A DNA stretch of 64,000 bases, taken from Zeugodacus cucurbitae. Its lineage: Eukaryota; Arthropoda; Insecta; Diptera; Tephritidae. The DNA is taken from assembly GCF_028554725.1 (NCBI RefSeq), contig NC_071671.1, positions 8,490,001 through 8,554,000 on the forward strand, read 5' to 3'. Made by a program: the position numbers and the translations under genes. Of the stretch, positions 56,061-64,000 are shown piece after piece; the stretch's first letter is position 1, and each line of letters begins with the position of its first letter. The notes beneath the pieces were generated by a model. That model ran no database searches. It saw only the letters and a program-made list of their open reading frames with translations, and was not told where the DNA came from.

Positions 56061-57164
56061 ATTTTAAGATACGCCTTGTTCCTTCTTTTATTATTTCTAT
56101 AGAATGATTGGGCACCCTTATGATGACATTAACTAACCTTACTTTTACATAAATTTACACAGTGAGAACTCGTTGTGGTGCAGCGGTTTCTGTGCCAATA
56201 ATTAGTTAAATACATTTTCTAAACCATTACGTGCAATAGTCTAGCGTGTAGCCACAAAAATATGTTTTACTGCGATGTTATATCCACTGGAATTACCATA
56301 TTTGCACGATTGTCACGAGTCTGTTGTGAGATCACTCAATACTCAGCCTCGAAATACATTGAGCGATTGTCAACACCTGCTCAAACATTTGAACAGCTTT
56401 AGTCCTTTTGTCAACTCACTTATTAGTGGGCTTACAAAAGCAACAAGTACTAGACTCAAGTAGACTTGCGCAAATAACTATGATATATACAGGCATATTT
56501 GCACAATATACGAGTATATCACCATATATGATTATATTCATATACATACTACATAGGTATGTTCATAAGACTTCTATTTTTGGTGGTGTGCTTGTGTATT
56601 TAGGTGTTTTGAATGGCATTTTTATCGAGTTTATTCACGAAATTGCTGCATTTGTGACAACAACTGCGCTCAATTATAATTAAATTGTCTTGAAAAAAAT
56701 GTTCTGCTCGCGTTAAAGCGGCAGGCGCAGTGACTGCAGAAGTCAAAGCAATTTGCGACAACGCGTCTGCATCAACAAAGCGGTAGGCACACGCCAGTGC
56801 TCATTCACTGAGGGAGGCCGCGCATAGTATGAGTTTTTTTTATAGGTATAGCTTCTATAGGTAACTATATAAGCACTTACGTAAGTAGGCGCTTGGTTTA
56901 CTATATTAGATTGTGGGTGTACTCTAGCGCACTGCAGCCCAGTTGAAAATAATGGTACTTAATCGTGGCAATTGATTGAGCGCATTCGCTTTGAATTATT
57001 AATGATCAATTTTCTTCACATGTACTATATACATCATGCTCAAACGTAATATATACGGATTTTAGAACCGTTTCTTTTCGAAATTGCGCTTCAATGCACA
57101 CAACGTTCGCTATTAATTACACTGTGCAACAATATCCCATTGTTTTCACACGAGATTACACCAT
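56061..57164. other. non-coding stretch
   Basis: No gene recognised. Confidence 0.45.
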
Positions 57165-57690
57165 CCGAATTAGGTTAGGTTAAAGGGACTGATCTGCTAT
57201 GAACCGGAGATCTCACTTGGACAGCTAAAGGCAGTCCTTTGTGATGCCGTAAACTCCTCTAGACTAGTCTCCTCCGAAGTCTAGCCAAAGCTGAACAATG
57301 AAGGAGAAAGTGTCTCGATGTCTTAATCTCCCTTTCTTCCATGCAACTTTGGCAATTTGCATTCGACAGGATATTTAGCCTCACGGCATGTAACCCCATC
57401 GAGCTGAATCTTACTAAGAGCAAAAAGTTAGTGGATCTCCTGGGATCCACCTTAGGCCCGAATGATCACGTAGTCGCACAGGTACTAGTCGTTGTCCAAC
57501 GCCTACCATGTTTATTCGACGACCACTGATCCAACGCGGAGAGGCAGGATTATAGTGAGGCACCATATTCTCAATCTGATGAGATTGCAGCTTGATTACC
57601 CTTACGGTCCTTTGGTTGGGACCCAAACGAGTCTTATGTTAATGTAGCTGGCAGCTATTGATAGAGGGGCTAGGAACTCCTTGTCTGGCT
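57165..57690 (-). mobile_element. LINE 3' part with CTAACC tail
   Basis: The complement reads ANCQSCMEEREIKTSRHFLL followed by HCSALARLRRRLV, a zinc-knuckle-like C-x2-C...H-x4-C arrangement at the end of Jockey-type polyproteins. It ends TTAACCTAACCTAATTC. Two frames are needed upstream. Confidence 0.78.
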
Positions 57691-58969
57691 TTGAGCGAAC
57701 AGGCCAGGTTTGCCGCTCTACTATCCGAGTGCAAGAGATTACGCTACATCATAAATTTATTACTGTTATCCCCACTTTTAAAGTACAGTTCTAAGGCCAT
57801 AGAGAGAAAACCAGCCAACCAAGCTATCAGTTGTCATTTTATTTTATTGCTCATAGTGTTTACTACACCGGAAATTCGCATCATTCACTATTCCGCATTC
57901 ATTCAAAATGACAAAGACACCTGTGCGCTTCGGGAAAATTGTAAATTAGCGGTGCACCGCGCTGCATTCACTACCACAACAACAATAAGGCGAATAAATC
58001 ATTATTGCTGGCGAAAGGGTATTTTTATGGCAGTGGAAATAAGCGATAATTGCTGAAGTGAGCGACAAACGAACGAGAAATGGTCGCACAAGAAAGCGGT
58101 AGTGACGAAAGAAACAGTGCGTGTCGTTAAACGATGCTCTCCAACCACCGAAAATCGTATTAATCGTGCAATAACTACATTTCCGAATTCATTCATGCTC
58201 CATTGCCTGGCAAATTCAGATGTTCTTTGACGTAATTTTTCTCACACATTTTCGGCGCATTTATTATACATATTTGCCGTTATTTCGCTATTTGTTTATA
58301 CTGTGTATTAACGCAATAACAGTGAAATGCCTTCGTGTCAGAGGAAATACGAAGTAGCGAAACATAATAAATCCATCAATCAATCAATCAAGTGATTAGG
58401 CGCTTAAGCAATTGACAAGCCCAAAAGTGGGTTTAGCGGTGGCAAATCGTGTAGACCAAAAGCGCCATTCACAGAGGGTCAAAGACGTCGTCAAACTTGC
58501 TGATACAACTGTGTATTTGTACTATACAAATGTATATAGTAAGTAGGCAAACAACCGCGCTAAACGAATATTTGCATGAGCAAAGCGGATATTTGATATC
58601 AATGACACTTGCTTGTGGGGTTAAGTGTGTGCTACAGTTGTGGCCTTAGCGGCGTCAGTGACTGAAGACGGAGACTAATGATGTGACACTCGCTAAAACG
58701 CAGGTGAGCGAGAAATTCGCACATGCTCAAGTTATAACAACAACAACAACGACGAAACGAAAGCCGGCACATTCGGTTACAGAGAAAGATAATTAATGTA
58801 TAGAATCGAGGGATGTAGCTTTATTTTTGCTCTCGAATTAGTGTCGAAATAACTTTTTGTATACACCAGAAAAAACAAATTATCTTCAGGAAATATCATC
58901 ATCATTTCCATTGAATTTGGTATTTGGATTCAAATACGCTTACAAAAGTCCAGACGCTATTGTCCAAGT
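57691..58969. other. non-coding stretch
   Basis: No gene recognised. Short CAA runs at 57978 and 58740. Confidence 0.45.
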
Positions 58970-59125
58970 CCATATCATTCAATTCGGGCCAAAAATATTC
59001 GGTTATCATTGAGCGGTAGCAAGTCCCTTTCACAGTAACTAGCTGGTCTTGATCATCACGGAAGAAGTACGGCCCAGTGACGCTGCCGGCCCATAAACCG
59101 CACCAAACCGTAATTTTTATTCGGA
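58970..59125 (-). mobile_element. mariner fragment, homologous to the copy at 24.3-24.7 kb
   Basis: The stretch CGGGCCAAAAATATTCGGTT through ACCGTAATTTTTATTCGGAA closely matches 24585-24706. Here it is not interrupted, so it shows what the target of HINE copy B looked like. Confidence 0.8.
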
Positions 59126-59896
59126 ATGCAATGGGGACTCATGGAGGAGTTGGATCGTATATCTCTTCATGATGAAATGGCAACCTTAATGAAGTCGTTT
59201 TCTATCCCTATCGGGTTACTTTCTTCCCTTTTGAAAAACCCTTTAATACGGTTTTGTAAAAAGTATCCATTTTATCAGCACAAACACCACTTATTTTCTT
59301 GCAAAGTTTTGTTATGGTCTTAAGATGATTTATGAGAGCATTTTAAAGAAGCTCCTTGCTTTTCGTTTGGCGAATAGAACACCACTCGGGAGCAACAGTG
59401 TTGCTCGCCAGTGTAAACTCATGTAGTAAACTTGTACCAACTACAAGTGGTAGAAATTTCGAAATTTAAGGTAAAAAGCTTTTTCCGTTGCTAATAAACG
59501 CCTTCGTCAACGCAGTACACGAGGTGGGACAATTTTCAGTTGATAAGTTTTGATAGATACGTATGACGGCAACAAAAAACGATGAACGAAAACGGTGACG
59601 CAGACATGCAAGTAAGCCATCGCTCAGCCCACAAACGATTATTTTCTGTAACACGCCATCATAGCCACCTCCCCGAGGAAATGTGGTGTACATATGTGTG
59701 CGCACTTGTAAACTTTACGGAATCCATTGATGGCATGATGGAAGACACTCACAGCTGATGCCAAACAGCAGACTGATGAACAAATAGGGGATGAATTGCT
59801 CGACAGGTTGATTCGCGTATCTTCTATCGTTTACTACAGTTTCAAGCATTAAGTATAACATCATCATTTGGTGGTGTAACAATTAGCGGTACACAA
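59126..59896. other. non-coding spacer
   Basis: No gene recognised. Confidence 0.5.
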
Positions 59897-60010
59897 AGTT
59901 CTGATGATATAAATGTTTGTTGTTGTTGTTGTTGTTGCAGCGGTGACCCAAACCCAAAGTTCTGAAGATATAAATGTTTGTTGTTGTTGTTGCTGCAGCG
60001 GTTACCCGAA
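59897..60010. repeat. imperfect tandem duplication containing (TTG)n
   Basis: Two copies of about 55-60 bp, each AAAGTTCTGA(T/A)GATATAA, TGTTTG, a TTG run, GCAGCGGT and ACCC-AACC. The TTG run is longer in the first copy. Confidence 0.85.
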
Positions 60011-60560
60011 CCTGATCCTGAACCGGGAGTATAAATCAATTGTCAGTGAAGTCATCTAACGGGAGACCCAATAAACCAACTGTTGCGACAGGGTCAGACC
60101 AAAGGGAAAGCGGTGTTTGATAAGTGGGGTAAAGTGGACTGCAAAGTGGTGCTGAATGTCTTGCGAGACATATGTTGGGTATATCGGGGCTCTGTCTAGA
60201 TGGGTAGATGCTTAATCTGCTACAGTATCCAGAACGAATTTGCGCAAGGGTTACTTTAATTTCGCGAGACAACTTGAGCTCGGTGTAGGTAGGTAGTGAT
60301 TTATATCCAAGGACGCCATTCATGGGGAGGGAGTCGATGTAGGTGTTAATATCACCTCCGTGCATTTCGCCCAGTACTAGTCGAATGTCTATTGCGTCCG
60401 AAGTCCGGTCGGTATAGTTCTGTAAATCGTCGACGTATTTCAGGAAGGTATTATTGATGGCTCTGGGAGGCGGCTCGACCTCCCAACAATTCCCACAACA
60501 GCCGGTTCTACGATTCCGGGTTTGACACGGATTTCGACTGCTGTTTCAGCGAACTAAGCC
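59940..60560 (-). mobile_element. LINE 3' part with (AAC)n tail
   Basis: The complement encodes MHGGDINTYIDSLPMNGVLG, LSREIKVTLAQIRSGYCSRL and the ending LGLPLDDFTDN, the same family as 14.76 kb. The sequence upstream to about 60560 continues the polyprotein in another frame. Tail is the TTG run on the plus strand. Confidence 0.85.
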
Positions 60561-62329
60561 GGTTGGGATCGGTAAAGTTTTAGATGACGATATAAATGAT
60601 CGAATCATGCGCTTCCTCCACTTCTTGAAAGCTTTCACTTCTTGAAAGTGTCTAATGTGAGGAGCATAGAATAGAGCCTACCTTTGTTTTGCGTAGCTAG
60701 CTTGACAATATTTTAGGTGAAACGTCTAAATTTGGTACGAATGATTTTTTATTTTATTTTGCTTGATTTTAGTTGCTTTTCTATTTCGCTTTTGATATTT
60801 GCTTATCATCGATAAATCTTGTTACTAACAATACCTTGATGTAGGGTGAATGAAACCCCCTATTGTGACCTGGTTTGATATATCTACTTGACATTTGATT
60901 TCTCTTGTGTGTCGTTTCTCAATTTTTCATGCCAGAGCGATTACAACAACTCGATTGTACATACATAGGTAAGTAATATTCAATCAATTAGATTTGTGTA
61001 AAAGTATGTGTACATATATGGCTGTATATATGTGTATGTGTGTTTCACAAAAATCAAAACCAGTTGTTCTGTAAAGGACAAAAAATTCAACGTCAATTGT
61101 GTGCACAACAAACCCAATTTGAATTATGACATGAACACTGACTGACTGACTGACTGGCTGAATGCTCGGCCTGGCTGAAGAGGAGTTGGCTGGAGGCGAG
61201 GGTGTCAAGTGCCGTTTACATTCGATAAACCGGGAAATTAGTTTTCCAACGCGCTCACTATGTTGCTCCCCCCACCACCCCAATTTTTTGTAAACACACC
61301 ACACAACCGCTGTTAATGACAGCTGCAACAACAAATGGTGTGCTCACATACACACATACAACCATATTTACATGTAGAGTATAATAACAACAATAGCAAC
61401 TAAATAAACAATATGAGAAGGAACAACAACACAGCCACAGAGCAGAAAACGAAAAATCGCAAACATTTTAATTTCAATGGTTTTGTGTGGAGCGCGGCAA
61501 TTGGGTAGGACGGTGTTGGCGGTGAGTGCGGTGTTTCTGTCGGCGAAGGTGGTTGCATTTGGTACATTAGTGTATGTGTATGTGTGTGTGCAATAGCGGT
61601 GTGCGGAGGGTGGTTGTGTGGCAAACGGAAGCAAACCGAAAACACGTTAAAAATTTCTTATCTGCAAATGTCAGCTGACATTTAGCTGGTGAGCGCGGAA
61701 ATTTTCACAGCAGAGCTTACGCGAATGTAGAGCCAAATAATAGCAAAGCACAACAAGTTCACACACCCATACATACATACATATGTTAGCAATACACACA
61801 TATACCAACGTATGTATGTATATATACTTATGTGAGCGCACAATAGTTTCGGTAGCTAAGTTGTGGAAGTGCGGCAAAGAAAAGCAGAGCAAGTAATCAC
61901 GAAATATGTTCCAACGAAATAAGCAAACAATATTTTTTCGGAGACCGCTGCGGGGTGAGCGCGCGGTAAACCTTCTGAAAATTGGAAAAGCGAATGAAAA
62001 TTCGCCAAAAATGCCAAAAACACACGCCACGATTCAGGCTAAACAAAACAAAGCCATTTAAATACACATACTTATACATATGTATATAACTATACATGGC
62101 GATATATATTCATACATATTTATGCATGTTTTGTTCATAGCTCACTCGCTTTGAAAACTTAAAAGAAAATACCTTCCGTTACGTTTGCTGTTGGAGTTCA
62201 GTTGTACCCTTTTTCCTTTTTTCTGTTAAGAGGAATCGGTTTGGTCCTATTGCCTGCTACCGTTGCTCAAAACTATTTTTTATACAAAAAAATATATAAT
62301 TTTTTGTTATTTTAAACCAACTGTTCACA
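60561..62329. other. non-coding stretch
   Basis: Contains four GACT units near 61139-61155 and TATG simple repeats near 61765-61830. No gene recognised. Confidence 0.45.
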
Positions 62330-62775
62330 GGGTCAGTAAATTAAGTTCTTGTCCGCAGCTACGTCTCTACGGATGGACCATCTGTTGGGTCCAATTTTAG
62401 ATGACTGGCGAATAACACGCATGATGTTTTGCTCCAAGGTCTGAATCGAAGCGAGATTGTCCGCATAGACTTTAGTTTTACATATATTCACAGGAAAAAG
62501 TCTAACGGTGTGATATCACACGATCTTGGTGGCCAATTGACCGGCCCAAAATGTGAAATTCTCTGCTCATCGAAGTATTCTATCAAAAAATCCATTGATT
62601 TATGCGATGTGTGGGAAGCCGAGATCATGAGCTTCAATTTCCGGTATCAAATTGTCGGTTATCATGACGCTATAACGGTCGCCATTGACGGTGACGTTCC
62701 CTTAGACATCATTTTTGAAGAAATATTGACCGAAGATTCCCCCGTCCCACAAACTAAACCAAACCGTGGTATTTT
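62330..62775 (-). mobile_element. mariner remnant
   Basis: Closely matches the wording of the 38.5-39.2 kb copy on the same strand (GATTGTCCGCATAGACTTTA, CACACGATCTTGGTGG), covering the end of the catalytic domain. Frameshifted. Confidence 0.82.
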
Positions 62776-63360
62776 CTAAATGAATGGTAGAATATTATCC
62801 AATAATTAATGCTGGGTCTCAAGATGGGTGATGGTATTGCCAATAGTACGCTAGGCCAATTATATCGACTATAATTCTAATTATTTTTTATTTGTAGGCC
62901 TTGCTATTTTATTTGTAATGAATTATTACGTCCACTCAAGATCGGAAGATCTATATTGCTAAGTGTGCCTCATCCGAATCGGATATACATTTCTACTAAT
63001 GCCGAAAACATAAAACGAAATTTAGCTTGACAACTGGGATGCTAGTATTTGAGAGATAACTCCTAACATTTCTTATAGATCGTTTAGATAGTAGTATAGA
63101 TCTGTCATCAGAATGGAAATAAAAGTGCTCTTACAAAAAAGTGAAGTAACAGGCAGTGCTCTACTAACCCTTTCGTTGGCACTGGTTCTCCTGGGGCATA
63201 GATTGAATTCACACAATTCAATTTGTTGATCAAAGTAAGGTTCAAGATCTGTAGTAAAGGGACGCTACAAAAGCAAACGACGTCATATTTTCCCCCGTTC
63301 TTTTGATATTTTCTCTTCATCAAGATATACGATCCAACAACGAGTCGAAATTATTTAAAT
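62776..63360. other. non-coding spacer
   Basis: No gene recognised. Confidence 0.5.
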
Positions 63361-63364
63361 TTTT

Positions 63365-63915
63365 TAACGAAATTCGGAGTCAATGGCCTCAAGCGCTACG
63401 TCCTACGTAACGATGAGGCTCATTTCTGGCTGAATGGCTTCGTCAATAAGCAAAATATGCGTTATTGGTCAGGCAGTAATCAAACGTACTCCATGAGTCA
63501 CCATTGTATCCCGAAAAAATTACGGTTCGGTGGGGTTTATGGGCGGCGGCGTTATTATGCCGTACTTCTTCTGTTACTGTGAATGGGAATCGCTACCGCT
63601 CAACGATAACATTTGGCCCGAATTAGATGAACTTGGATAATATGTGATTCCAACAGGACGGCGCCACAAGCCACACAGCGAATGTCACAATCGATTTATT
63701 GATTATTCCTTTGGGGCTAAGTCAAGTCTATGGTCTATGTCAAGAAGCCAACAACGATTGACGAACTTCGTACGAATATTGAACATGAAATTTCAGCAAT
63801 ATCGGCCGGTTTATGCTTGAAAACCCTCGAAAATTGGGTTCAGCGTCTTGAGTCGGAAAAGAAAACGAGTTTCATACATAATGGCATCGTATGTACTGTT
63901 ACATACAATTTTTAA
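63365..63915 (+). mobile_element. mariner remnant
   Basis: Reads NDEAHFWLNGFVNKQNMRYW, a middle part with a frameshift, a degenerate VIPTGRRHKPHSECH-like block (normally WFQQDGATCHTA), then AISAGLCLKTLENWVQRLES at the C-terminus. Opposite strand to the copy at 62.3 kb. Confidence 0.85.
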
Positions 63916-64000
63916 ATATGTCTACTAACTTTACATTAAGTTTCCACAAGTGTGATCTGTAAAGATCCCACCAAAAGCACGTTTTTGACTTATTTGTACA

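Overview
The window looks like the genome of a higher fly, and the repeat content suggests a tephritid-like genome, although no sequence here fixes the species. It is AT-rich, has short spliced exons with GT/AG junctions, and is full of TATG/TATA-type simple repeats. It is dominated by decayed Tc1/mariner elements, truncated non-LTR retrotransposons and Helentron-type (DINE-1-like) repeats. Only two genes are well supported, and they lie tail to tail in the first 14 kb.

Region 0.8-12.5 kb (+) is a complete SLC6 sodium-coupled transporter, most like the insect amino-acid transporter branch. Its main feature is a pair of homologous alternative third exons: 3a at 3085-3394 and 3b at 10606-10897. 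Both encode transmembrane helix 3 plus the large extracellular loop 2. They have the same splice phases at both ends, and each has a length of 3n+1, so only one of them can be used per in-frame message. The gene therefore predicts two transporters of 645 and 639 residues that differ in TM3 and in the glycosylated loop. The 7.2 kb between the two exons has filled with nested transposons: a deleted mariner, then a Tc1 element that itself carries a non-LTR insertion with a 10-bp target duplication and a DINE-1-like insertion.

Region 12.8-13.75 kb (-) is a three-exon 6-phosphogluconolactonase gene (238 aa) of the pentose phosphate pathway. Its poly(A) signal lies about 50 bp from that of the transporter.

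From 14 kb to the end I find no recognisable intact gene. The sequence is a mosaic of (i) RTE-like non-LTR fragments, (ii) two other LINE families, one with (AAC)n tails and one ending in CTAACCTAACC, (iii) mariner remnants of several subfamilies, one a neat 688-bp element with perfect 29-bp inverted repeats that has lost its catalytic domain, (iv) about eight DINE-1/HINE-type copies in two length classes, and (v) several small inverted-repeat elements, two of them flanked by TTAA. Between them lies plain non-coding DNA. The stretch 45.7-47.9 kb has the texture of a promoter/5' leader and ends with one weak candidate coding exon at 47793-47931. This could be the start of a gene outside or beyond the window, but that is not demonstrated.

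All coordinates were read by eye. Splice sites were chosen from consensus plus reading-frame continuity, and edges of degenerate repeats are approximate.
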